Shown: positions 1 to 6,422, counted from the first letter of the stretch. The stretch: DNA of 13,413 nt from Desulfamplus sp. (GCA_015232935.1 JADFYT010000032.1:1-13413), one strand, 5' to 3'. Notes: generated by a model not told the origin, from the letters alone. A program made the numbers and translations.

Positions 1-108
1 CGATTGATTACAGCATATATGCCTGTATTTTACGAACATCCAGATTACAAACACGACGAAGATTCCAATGGTAAGGATGGAGAACATCATTCAAAAAAGT
101 CTCATTAA
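1..108 (+). CDS. C-terminal tail of upstream hmc-operon gene (probably HmcC/NrfD-like), 5' end outside window
   Basis: The first frame is open from the window edge to TAA at 106-108 and gives a 35-residue tail. It starts with a hydrophobic stretch (LITAYMPVF), like the end of a last membrane helix. A charged, His/Lys-rich end follows (EHHSKKSH). In the Desulfovibrio hmc operon the gene just before hmcD and hmcE is hmcC, an NrfD-family membrane subunit that handles quinone or menaquinone electrons, so that is the likeliest identity. This rests on position, because too little protein is visible for a family call. The tail DNA is the first copy of a tandem repeat that continues past the stop codon. 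Confidence 0.4.
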   Translation, partial: RLITAYMPVFYEHPDYKHDEDSNGKDGEHHSKKSH

Positions 109-192
109 AAAAATATTGAACATCGTCATTCAAAAAGATTCATCAGGAAAATTATTGAACATCATCATTCAAAAAAGACTCATCAAGAATTA
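82..192 (+). repeat. Imperfect tandem repeat, three copies of 36-39 bp, spanning a stop codon
   Basis: Three copies begin with GAACATC at 82, 118 and 157 (periods 36 and 39). Each continues with CATTCAAAAA, then an A/G-rich part ending around TCATCAAGAA. Copy 1 encodes the His/Lys-rich end of the upstream protein and holds its TAA stop. Copies 2 and 3 lie after the stop but stay in the same reading frame and would encode similar EHRHSK and EHHHSKK peptides. The array ends just before the Shine-Dalgarno of the next gene. Confidence 0.85.
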
Positions 193-201
193 AGGGAGGC
201 A

Positions 202-349
202 ATGATGGAACAGGTTTTTTATACACTTCAGGATTTTATGGTGCATACAAAAGGTATTACCTATCTTATTATGGGGGGGGCTTCTGGTTGCACTGCCCCT
301 TTTCTGGCTATTTCTGACAGGTAGAGACGAAAAGAACAAAACATTTTAA
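202..349 (+). pseudogene. hmcD: HmcD-like small membrane protein, frame broken in a G8 run
   Basis: A strong Shine-Dalgarno (AGGGAGG, about 193-199) precedes ATG codons at 202 and 205. The frame begins MMEQVFYTLQDFMVHTKG and enters a hydrophobic stretch, but at eight G (273-280) it shifts and stops at TAG 322-324. If the run held seven G, the frame would continue as LLVALPLFWLFLTGRDEKN to TAA at 347-349. That product has 48 residues: a short N-terminal part, one membrane helix (about 20-39) and a charged end. HmcD of Desulfovibrio vulgaris is, from memory, a single-helix protein of about 47 residues encoded between hmcC and hmcE, which matches in size, topology and place. The break could be a sequencing error, a real mutation, slippage-based phase variation or programmed frameshifting. 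The sequence alone cannot decide. Confidence 0.6.
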
Positions 350-472
350 ATCATCTTTTCTTGTAGCTGTTGCCAACTGCCCCCTTCTGAACAGCATGTT
401 CAAAAGAGGAGATCCTGAAAAAAGGGTATTTGGGCAAAAAGTTAAAGATACAAAGCATATAGGGAGGCATTG

Positions 473-1150
473 ATGTACGAATTTATAACCGGTTTCATGT
501 TCTGGCTGGCTCTCGGGGTTTGTCTGACAGGCGTGATTGTCCGTACAATCCTGTATTTCAGAGGACTTCAGTGGAATCTCGACCGTGTGGCTTACAAAGC
601 CTATCCGGTTGAAGGATTTAAAGGAGCGATACGCTCCATCTACAAATGGATTCTGCCTTTTGGCACGCATGGCTGGCGAAAACAGCCTTTCATGACTGTC
701 ATTTTCTTCTCTTTTCATTTGGGAGCTGTTGTTGTGCCGCTCTTTCTTTTAGCACACAATCTGTTTCTTGAGGAGAAGTTAGGATTCAGTTTTTTTTCAA
801 TTAACGGTGGTGTAGCGGATTTTCTGACATGGCTTGTTGTTGCGAGCACTGTTCTTATCATATTGAGAAGAATAGCTTTGCCTGAAGTACGTATAATGAC
901 CAACTGGTATGACTATCTTATAATACTTATTTCAGTTGCCCCCTTTGTTACAGGCCTGATGGCAAGATATCAGGTTGGTGACTACTCGTTCTGGCTTCTT
1001 GTCCATATTATCAGCGGAGAGATATTGCTTTTTGCAATTCCATTTACAAAATTATCACATGTATTTCTGTTTTTTGCCTCCCGTGCCCAGTTGGGTATGG
1101 ATTATGGAATTAAACGCGGTGGTTTAAAGGGGACAAAAATGGCCTGGTAG
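473..1150 (+). CDS. hmcE: HmcE-like cytochrome b membrane subunit (NarI-type)
   Basis: This 225-residue integral membrane protein probably carries b-type hemes and moves electrons across the cytoplasmic membrane between the periplasmic or quinone side and the HmcF iron-sulfur subunit. Five membrane segments can be read, at about 3-28, 74-96, 113-133, 146-164 and 172-200. Candidate heme ligands are H82 and H95 in helix 2, and H178 and H196 in the last helix. The last pair has the 18-residue spacing of the C-terminal pair in NarI (LVHIISGE...FTKLSHVF). I chose ATG 473 over the in-frame TTG at 470 because AGGGAGG (461-467) sits five bases upstream. Its length matches Desulfovibrio HmcE (about 226, from memory). 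The order cytochrome b then CCG protein matches hmc rather than tmc, although TmcC and DsrM are related. Confidence 0.82.
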   Translation: MYEFITGFMFWLALGVCLTGVIVRTILYFRGLQWNLDRVAYKAYPVEGFKGAIRSIYKWILPFGTHGWRKQPFMTVIFFSFHLGAVVVPLFLLAHNLFLEEKLGFSFFSINGGVADFLTWLVVASTVLIILRRIALPEVRIMTNWYDYLIILISVAPFVTGLMARYQVGDYSFWLLVHIISGEILLFAIPFTKLSHVFLFFASRAQLGMDYGIKRGGLKGTKMAW

Positions 1151-1194
1151 CACCGGCTCATCTATCAGACCTGTTTTTAAGGAGAATTGAATCC

Positions 1195-2583
1195 ATGCCA
1201 GAAGGTATATTTTGCAATAAAAAACCCATTGAAACTGAAGATGCACTGACCGCACTTCTTGGAGACACAAGTGGGTCACAATACTATAAAGAGATGAAAT
1301 CATTAGATGTTGACTCCAAGTTGTTATGGACTACAATCCAGAATACCTGCAAATCACGTATCCGCACCTGGCTTGAAATATGTGCCCATTGCGGTATGTG
1401 TGCAGACAGTTGTTTTTTGTATCTTGTTAATGACAGAGATCCAGAACAGGTGCCTGCGTATAAAATTCAGTCAACACTTGGAGAGATCATCAAAAGAAAA
1501 GGGAATGTTGACAACAAGTTCATGCACATGGCCATGGAGACAGCGTGGGCCAAGTGCACATGCTGCAATCGTTGCGGTATGTATTGCCCGCACGGGATCG
1601 ATATGGGAATCATGTTCGGATATCTCAGAGGGCTTTTGTACCAGCAGGGTTTTGTGCCATGGGAGCTTAAGATCGGAGCCGGTATGCACAGGGTATATCG
1701 TGCCCAGATGGATGTTTCAGAAGAGGAGTTTGTAGAGACATTCCAATGGATGGTTGAGGAGTATGAAGAGGAGTATCCAGGCCTTGCCGTACCGGTTGAT
1801 GTTGAAAATGCGGATATCATGTACACAGTCAATGCAAGGGAGGTCAAACACTATCCGGAAGATCTTGCGGAAGCCGCCATTCTTTTTCATGCTGCCGGTG
1901 AGAACTGGACGGTTCCCAGCAGGGGTTGGGAGCAGACAAGTCTTGCGATGTTTGCTGGAGACTGGGCTGCCTGCAAGATGCAGGTGGAAAATGTTTATGC
2001 GGCCATGGAAAGACTTAAACCCAAACGGATGATCGGGACAGAGTGCGGTCATGCCCATCGGGCAACAGTGGTTGAAGGCCCCTACTGGGCGGGCAGAAAG
2101 GATGGAAAGCCTCCTGCTGAATCCATCCACTATATAGAGTGGCTGGCAGAAGCCTTGAGAGAGGGCAAACTTAAAATTGATCCGGAAAAGAGAATCAAGG
2201 TGCCTGTAACCCTTCAGGATTCTTGTAACTATGTGAGGAATCACGGATTAAGGGAGACGGGTCGGGAAATTTTAAGTTATATTGTGGAACCTGGCTACTA
2301 CAGAGAAATGTCGCCCAACAGGGAACACAACTACTGTTGTGGCGGTGGTGGTGGCTTTAATGGTATCGGCCTTTTCAGGCCACAGAGAAACAAGGCTCTT
2401 ATTACCAAACGGGATCAGATTCTTGCTACAGGTGCAAAACTGGTAATTGCCCCCTGTCACAACTGCTGGGATGCCATAAGGGATCTTGAGGAGGAGTTTG
2501 AAATTGGCATTAAATGGTCGTTCCTGAAACCGCTTGTCATAAGCATGCTTGAAATTCCTGGCCACATGAAGCCAGAGGAGTGA
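1195..2583 (+). CDS. hmcF: HmcF-like iron-sulfur protein with CCG domain (HdrD/DsrK/TmcB family)
   Basis: This 462-residue cytoplasmic iron-sulfur subunit is expected to take electrons from the HmcE cytochrome b and pass them to a cytoplasmic acceptor. Two CxxCxxCxxxC motifs (C63/C66/C69/C73 and C121/C124/C127/C131) each fit a [4Fe-4S] cluster. The C-terminal half carries one complete CCG signature: C344, C381-C382-G383 followed by a glycine run, and C421/C424. The earlier GTECGH (C284) looks like the remnant of a first CCG motif. HdrD-type proteins use CCG domains for a non-cubane cluster that handles disulfides, so a thiol or disulfide partner is possible but unproven. There is no membrane segment. 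The start is supported by AAGGAG at 1179-1184, 44 bp after hmcE. Length is close to Desulfovibrio HmcF (about 461, from memory). Related alternatives are TmcB and DsrK; gene order favours HmcF. Confidence 0.85.
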   Translation: MPEGIFCNKKPIETEDALTALLGDTSGSQYYKEMKSLDVDSKLLWTTIQNTCKSRIRTWLEICAHCGMCADSCFLYLVNDRDPEQVPAYKIQSTLGEIIKRKGNVDNKFMHMAMETAWAKCTCCNRCGMYCPHGIDMGIMFGYLRGLLYQQGFVPWELKIGAGMHRVYRAQMDVSEEEFVETFQWMVEEYEEEYPGLAVPVDVENADIMYTVNAREVKHYPEDLAEAAILFHAAGENWTVPSRGWEQTSLAMFAGDWAACKMQVENVYAAMERLKPKRMIGTECGHAHRATVVEGPYWAGRKDGKPPAESIHYIEWLAEALREGKLKIDPEKRIKVPVTLQDSCNYVRNHGLRETGREILSYIVEPGYYREMSPNREHNYCCGGGGGFNGIGLFRPQRNKALITKRDQILATGAKLVIAPCHNCWDAIRDLEEEFEIGIKWSFLKPLVISMLEIPGHMKPEE

Positions 2584-2716
2584 TCTTTAAGTATCAGGTT
2601 GATTCAGAATGCTTTGCAAGATTTCTTGACCGGAAATATTCGGCATCTCCAGACATGAAAAAGAGATGATCTGTTTTCACAGTGAAGATCCAATAGTTAA
2701 GTACATATTTTGTGAA

Positions 2717-2729
2717 GTCAGTTACTGAC
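2717..2729 (+). promoter_or_regulatory. Small inverted repeat GTCAG-TTA-CTGAC upstream of usp
   Basis: GTCAG and CTGAC are perfect complements around a 3-base centre, in the 207-bp gap between hmcF and the stress-protein gene. It could be a regulator half-site pair or a minor RNA fold. No recognised operator consensus was matched, so this is a bare observation. Confidence 0.3.
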
Positions 2730-2736
2730 CACATAA

Positions 2737-2762
2737 AACCTGAGAGATAATCCTCTCAGGTT
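2737..2762 (+). other. Perfect 10-bp hairpin in hmcF-usp intergenic region
   Basis: AACCTGAGAG (2737-2746) pairs exactly with CTCTCAGGTT (2753-2762) around the 6-base loop ATAATC. It begins 153 bp after hmcF and ends 14 bp before the Shine-Dalgarno of usp. No T-run follows, so it is not a canonical intrinsic terminator on the plus strand. It could protect or trim the hmc transcript end, or fold in the leader of usp to adjust its translation. Confidence 0.65.
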
Positions 2763-2790
2763 CTGATGCCATCCTAAAAGGAGGTTGAAT

Positions 2791-3690
2791 ATGTTTAAAA
2801 AAATTCTGTTTGCCACTTCCGCTACTGAAGCAAGTGATCATGCAGCACGAGTGGCTTTTAACATGGCAGGTACGCTTAAAGCCCATCTCAATCTGTTCCA
2901 TGTGCTCGGGGTTCCCACCCGGGGGTTCAGCCAGGTTGTCTTTGACGTGAAAACCAGAAAGGAGGTTTCGGTTGACGAGGAGTACATATCCTGGGTGGAA
3001 GACGAGGTTAAAAGTTATTACTCAAACCAGTTGGCGGATGCTGCTCTTGATTGCTCTATCAAGGCTGCTGTCGGCTTTCCACACAGAGAGATCTTGAGGC
3101 AGGCAAGAGAGATCGAGCCAGATCTCATTATACTTGGAGGCACCACCGGATCAGATGAGGATTCTGTTTATAAGTACAGCACTGGCTCAACACTTCAGAG
3201 GGTTGCCAAGGCGGCACCCTGCCCGATACTTGTGGTCAACAGAGCCGCCGCCTCTTTCTGGGGCGGCTTGTCCAGCATTGTATTTGGAACAGATTTCTCC
3301 AAGGCAGCGGACAAAGCGTTTGAATTTACAATGAAGATCGCAACAGCACTCAATTGTGAACTTCATCTGTTTCATGCTCTTGATATAAGCTCTATCCACA
3401 TGGGGATGAGCATGTCACAGGACGAGATTGAACAGAAAATTCGCAATGCATACCGGATGATACGCTTCAAGTATGTCTCTAAAATGAAGGATCGAAAGAA
3501 TTACTCAATTGATGTATGGGAAGGTATTCCCTATGTTGAAATTGTCAAATACTCCAGGGAAAAACACGCTGATCTGATTGTAATGGCTCATAATTCCAGA
3601 AAACTGGATGTTGATGGTTCCAAGATTGGCAGCAATATGGAGCAGGTCATTATGCGGGCAGGATGTCCTGTAATAAGTGTGAACCGATGA
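2791..3690 (+). CDS. Universal stress protein with two tandem UspA domains
   Basis: This 299-residue cytoplasmic protein contains two UspA folds in tandem, at about 1-151 and 160-299. Domain 1 has the nucleotide-binding pattern (G117-x2-G120, then G132-S133) and ends APCPILVVNR. Domain 2 starts SSIVFGTDFS and ends AGCPVISVNR. In domain 2 the first glycines are replaced (VMAHNSRK) and only G280-S281 remains, so it may bind nucleotide poorly or serve as a dimer or signalling surface. UspA proteins respond to energy and redox stress; the ligand and partner here are unknown. ATG 2791 is preferred to the in-frame TTG at 2785, because AAAGGAGG (2777-2784) is well spaced from it. The gene sits between the electron-transfer genes and the receiver gene, an arrangement I do not recall from Desulfovibrio vulgaris hmc. 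Confidence 0.88.
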   Translation: MFKKILFATSATEASDHAARVAFNMAGTLKAHLNLFHVLGVPTRGFSQVVFDVKTRKEVSVDEEYISWVEDEVKSYYSNQLADAALDCSIKAAVGFPHREILRQAREIEPDLIILGGTTGSDEDSVYKYSTGSTLQRVAKAAPCPILVVNRAAASFWGGLSSIVFGTDFSKAADKAFEFTMKIATALNCELHLFHALDISSIHMGMSMSQDEIEQKIRNAYRMIRFKYVSKMKDRKNYSIDVWEGIPYVEIVKYSREKHADLIVMAHNSRKLDVDGSKIGSNMEQVIMRAGCPVISVNR

Positions 3691-3714
3691 TATCAGCTTG
3701 AAAAGAGGTTTAAT

Positions 3715-4065
3715 ATGAAAAAAATACTTATCGTTGATGATGACCCTAATATAAGAGACTATCTTGTTTCTCTTCTTGAAGATAATGGTTATGCCACCTG
3801 CACAGCAAATGATGTCCGTGATGGTTTGAAGGTTGCAAAAGAGAACAAGCCGGATCTGATTACTCTTGACCTTGAAATGCCCGGAGAGTGGGGCCCCAGA
3901 TTTTACAGGCAGCTTGCCCAGGATGATGAACTCAAAAACATTCCGGTTATTGTGATCAGCGGATTGTCCGGTAATGACTATGCTATCAGCAAGGCTGTGG
4001 CAACCTTAAGCAAGCCCTTTGATAGAGAGGAGCTTCTTGGTATTATTAAAGAAAACATAATTTGA
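3715..4065 (+). CDS. rrf1: Stand-alone receiver-domain response regulator (Rrf1-like)
   Basis: This 116-residue protein is a single CheY-like receiver with no output domain. The acidic pocket is D8-D10, the phospho-acceptor is D52 (LITLDLEMPG), the conserved switch serine is S82, and the lysine is K100 in SKPF. All key residues are present, so it should be phosphorylated. AAGAGG (3703-3708) precedes ATG 3715, 24 bp after usp, which suggests co-transcription. In Desulfovibrio vulgaris the hmc operon ends with rrf1 (a receiver protein) and rrf2. Position and size support the Rrf1-like name, but single receivers are hard to separate by sequence alone. With no DNA-binding part it must act through a protein partner, and the kinase just downstream is the obvious candidate donor. 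Confidence 0.8.
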   Translation: MKKILIVDDDPNIRDYLVSLLEDNGYATCTANDVRDGLKVAKENKPDLITLDLEMPGEWGPRFYRQLAQDDELKNIPVIVISGLSGNDYAISKAVATLSKPFDREELLGIIKENII

Positions 4066-4104
4066 TACGAGTTTGGCCTTTCTTTTTGTATTTTTCTCGT
4101 GTTA

Positions 4105-4136
4105 GCAGGGAGTAGCAGCCGTCGCTACGCCCCTGC
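4105..4136. other. Interrupted GC-rich hairpin upstream of the kinase gene
   Basis: GCAGGG (4105-4110) pairs with CCCTGC (4131-4136), and GTAGC (4112-4116) pairs with GCTAC (4124-4128). A small internal bulge separates the two helices and the loop is 7 bases (AGCCGTC). T-rich sequence precedes it and AAAAAA follows, so it does not read as an intrinsic terminator on either strand. It may be a REP-like palindromic repeat or a processing site between rrf1 and the kinase gene. Confidence 0.6.
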
Positions 4137-4172
4137 AAAAAATTCAACCCTGTTGATAATGGGGGAGCTGAC

Positions 4173-5684
4173 GTGGCTGAAAATATTTTATTGATAGAAG
4201 AGTGTGAAAGTCACGCAAAAGCGTTGAAACTCTATCTTGAACGCAGCGGAATAACGGTTTTCATCGGGACAACAATCGACGAGATGCAGTCAAGAATCAG
4301 GACAAAAGAGTTTGATATTCTTCTTGTCAATCCGTTCTTGAATGGTCAGAGCATCTGGTCACATATAAAAAAAATCAAGAACGGCAAACCTTTACTCCAG
4401 GTCATTGTACTGTGTACAAAAAAAAATCTTGATCAGGCCATGGATGAATTTGGAACCAATGCCATCAATTTTCTGGAGATTCCGGTTAGCAGCAAAGCAT
4501 TGAATCTTGCTATAGTGCATGCCAGAAAATGCATTGCCAATGAACAGAGAATTGCTCTCTATTCCGAGCGTCTTGCTGATCTTGAGCACGACAGGACACT
4601 ATATCAACAGCTTTTCAACGAAGTTCCATGTTATATATCAATTCAGAACAGGGACCTGCGTCTGATAGGTGGAAATACCCTGTTTCAGAAGGATTTTGGC
4701 AATCAGATCGGAGAGCACTGTTATGAGATTTATAAACACAGATCCTCCCCATGCCCCATATGCCCTGTTGCCAAAACCTTTTGTGATGGCAAATCCCACT
4801 CTACGGAAGAGGTCGTAACAGCCCTTTGCGGACAACAGTATCATGTATTGACCCAGACCGCCCCAATTGTTGATGATGATGGTGAAATAACCCAGGTGAT
4901 GGAAATATCTACGGATATTACCCAGATACGCCAGCTTCAGGGACATCTCTCGTCGCTTGGGTTGATGCTCGGTTCCATGTCGCATGGAGTAAAAGGGATG
5001 CTCACCGCTCTGGATGGGGGTATCTATCAGATGTCATCGGGACTTAAGAAAAATGACCCTGAACGCATCGAGAGGGCATTTGATCTTATCAAGCAGATGG
5101 CTGACCGTATCAAAAAGATGGTGCTTGAAATTCTTTATTATGCCAAATCAAGAGAGTTGCAATACGAGACTGTTGATGTGGTAAAGCTTGTCCGGACTGT
5201 TGTTTCAACCATTAGCAGTCTTGCCAGAAAAAACAGCATCGAGATCAAAACAGATATACCTGAATCTCTTGGAGAGATGGATATCGATTCAAACTGGTTA
5301 CAGGCGGCATTGGTAAATCTTGCTGAAAATGCTGTGGAAGCATGCCAGCATGACAAGGGAAATGAGAAGAACCATATAGTTGAATTCAGGTTGTGGGAAG
5401 ATGCGGACAAGAAGATTTGTCTATCTATAAAAGACAATGGCATGGGCATGGATCAGGAGACCCGTGAAAAGATGTTCACTCTTTTTTTTACATCCAAGGG
5501 GTCACAGGGTACAGGGTTGGGGCTGTTTATTGCAAATCATGTTATTAAACAGCATGGAGGCGAAATTACAGTTGAATCAATGCCTGGTCAGGGAACCTGT
5601 TTTCAGGTATCTCTTCCGAGAAAAAAACCGGAAGAGTCCATAGCCCCTTTTGGCAAGTCCTTGGAAGCACCTTCTCTGGATTGA
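4173..5684 (+). CDS. Sensor histidine kinase: pseudo-receiver, Cys-rich PAS, DHp and catalytic domains
   Basis: This 503-residue protein has no membrane segment, so it should sense a cytoplasmic signal. Residues 1-120 resemble a receiver, but the phospho-acceptor position is Asn (N53 in DILLVNPFLNG) and the usual Lys-Pro is Ile-Pro (IPVSS, 103-107), so it is probably not phosphorylated. Residues about 145-250 form a PAS domain with C183, C194, C197 and C204 (CYEIY...PCPICP), a possible metal, Fe-S or thiol redox site. The phospho-acceptor is H271 (MSHGVKG). The ATPase domain shows the N box (N382/N386), DNGMGM (421-426) and GTGLGL (446-451). The start is GTG at 4173, set by GGGGGAG (4161-4167). 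It lies 107 bp after the receiver gene and 47 bp before rrf2. The receiver and Rrf2 proteins are its likely functional neighbours. Confidence 0.87.
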   Translation: MAENILLIEECESHAKALKLYLERSGITVFIGTTIDEMQSRIRTKEFDILLVNPFLNGQSIWSHIKKIKNGKPLLQVIVLCTKKNLDQAMDEFGTNAINFLEIPVSSKALNLAIVHARKCIANEQRIALYSERLADLEHDRTLYQQLFNEVPCYISIQNRDLRLIGGNTLFQKDFGNQIGEHCYEIYKHRSSPCPICPVAKTFCDGKSHSTEEVVTALCGQQYHVLTQTAPIVDDDGEITQVMEISTDITQIRQLQGHLSSLGLMLGSMSHGVKGMLTALDGGIYQMSSGLKKNDPERIERAFDLIKQMADRIKKMVLEILYYAKSRELQYETVDVVKLVRTVVSTISSLARKNSIEIKTDIPESLGEMDIDSNWLQAALVNLAENAVEACQHDKGNEKNHIVEFRLWEDADKKICLSIKDNGMGMDQETREKMFTLFFTSKGSQGTGLGLFIANHVIKQHGGEITVESMPGQGTCFQVSLPRKKPEESIAPFGKSLEAPSLD

Positions 5685-5731
5685 ACCGTGATACCTGAAA
5701 ATGGACGAGCTGACAAAAATACACGGATGAT

Positions 5732-6199
5732 ATGATGCGTCTTACAACAAGGAGCAGATATGGTACACGGCTGATACTTGACCTGGCAGTATATGGAAAG
5801 GAGAACCTGGTGCCGCTAAGTGATGTTGCCAAACGCCAGAATATATCTTTGAAATATCTGGAAAAGCTCATTGCAAAACTCAAGAAGGATGGATTTATAA
5901 ACAGCCAGCGAGGTTCCTCCGGAGGGCACATGCTGGCAAAAAAACCGGAGGATATCCGTATAGGAGATATTGTCCGAAGCCTTGAGGGCAATACGGTTAT
6001 AACTGATTGTGCAGAGAAGGATGAAAAGCTTTGTGGAATATGCAACAGAGCTGGAGACTGTCTTTCCAGGTGGGTATGGATAGAGGCCAGCAAAGCCATG
6101 TTTGATCGCCTTGATGCAATCTCCATTCAGGATCTTGTAAATAAAAACAGAGGTTCAATAGTCAACAACAAGAATAATTCACTCAATAGACAAGAATAA
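5732..6199 (+). CDS. rrf2: Rrf2-family transcriptional regulator with clustered cysteines
   Basis: This DNA-binding regulator has 155 residues counted from ATG 5732 (ATG 5735 is equally possible; no strong Shine-Dalgarno, only GGAT close by). The N-terminal winged helix shows typical Rrf2 signatures: MRLTTRSRYGTRL, LSDVAKRQNISLKYLEKL and RGSSGGHML. Four cysteines, C93, C101, C104 and C110, lie where IscR, NsrR and RsrR carry their cluster ligands. An iron-sulfur cluster that reads redox state, NO or iron is therefore likely, though unproven. The gene ends the plus-strand run downstream of hmcEF, as rrf2 does in Desulfovibrio vulgaris, where Rrf2 is reported to affect hmc expression. The last residues (NNKNNSLNRQE) are encoded by a 22-bp tandem repeat and are probably a recent, unstructured extension. 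Confidence 0.88.
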   Translation: MMRLTTRSRYGTRLILDLAVYGKENLVPLSDVAKRQNISLKYLEKLIAKLKKDGFINSQRGSSGGHMLAKKPEDIRIGDIVRSLEGNTVITDCAEKDEKLCGICNRAGDCLSRWVWIEASKAMFDRLDAISIQDLVNKNRGSIVNNKNNSLNRQE

Positions 6200-6250
6200 T
6201 TCACTCAATAGACAAGAATAGTTCATAATAGACAGGGATAATTCACAATA
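6169..6250 (+). repeat. 22-bp tandem repeat, about four copies, crossing the rrf2 stop codon
   Basis: Copies begin CAAGAATAATTCACT at 6169 and 6191, and these two 22-bp units are identical. A shortened copy of 20 bp starts at 6213 and a degenerate 18-bp copy at 6233. The rrf2 stop (6197-6199) lies in copy 2. Because 22 is not a multiple of three, each copy is read in a different frame, so a change of copy number would alter the protein's end. Confidence 0.9.
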
Positions 6251-6262
6251 AGCCTGATAAAC

Positions 6263-6294
6263 GGACATGGCCGGATGGGAATCCGGCCATGTCC
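6263..6294. terminator. Strong 14-bp hairpin after rrf2, terminator-like but without a T-run
   Basis: GGACATGGCCGGAT (6263-6276) pairs perfectly with ATCCGGCCATGTCC (6281-6294) around the loop GGGA. It lies 63 bp after the rrf2 stop, in the gap between rrf2 and the convergent acyl-CoA synthetase gene. This is where a transcript end is expected. Neither side has a T-run, so it may end transcription with other help or protect RNA 3' ends from both directions. Confidence 0.65.
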
Positions 6295-6307
6295 AGGCAT
6301 GAAAACC

Positions 6308-6415
6308 GGCATCCTTCATATCACCTCAAAAACAGTTTACACTTTTTTTGAGAAAATCCCCCGTGAAAACGGGAATGAGGCTAAATAAAGTATAAACCGG
6401 TAAATGAAACATGCC
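6308..6415 (+). mobile_element. MITE-like palindromic element, left copy
   Basis: This 108-bp element starts GGCATCCTTCATATCACC and ends CATGCC. The same sequence occurs inverted at 8264-8369. Over the first 53 bases 46 match without gaps, and the rest aligns with about 80% identity and one 2-base gap. The two ends are partly inverted copies of each other (GGCATC and CATGCC; GTTTACACTTTT and AAAGTATAAAC). This is the build of a miniature inverted-repeat element or a large RNA hairpin. It carries no gene and no clear target duplication is seen. Confidence 0.7.
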
Positions 6416-6422
6416 AAAAAAA

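Noticed and set aside
82..250. CRISPR array suggested by repeats at 82-192 and 6169-6250
   Set aside because: The copies are directly adjacent with no unique spacers, and they overlap coding ends. No cas gene is present.
308..718. 136-residue minus-strand open frame across the hmcD-hmcE region
   Set aside because: It overlaps the well-supported hmcE gene and the hmcD-like region. Its product has no recognisable domain and no Shine-Dalgarno, so it is an antisense shadow.
1717..2244. 175-residue minus-strand frame inside hmcF
   Set aside because: It lies fully antisense to a gene with clear Fe-S and CCG motifs, and its product shows no family features.
2625..2660. Possible sigma-70 promoter with TTGACC as -35 upstream of usp
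   Set aside because: No convincing -10 box lies at the right spacing, so the match is no better than chance.
5566..6126. 186-residue minus-strand frame across the kinase end and rrf2
   Set aside because: It is antisense to two recognised genes and has no domain or credible ribosome site.
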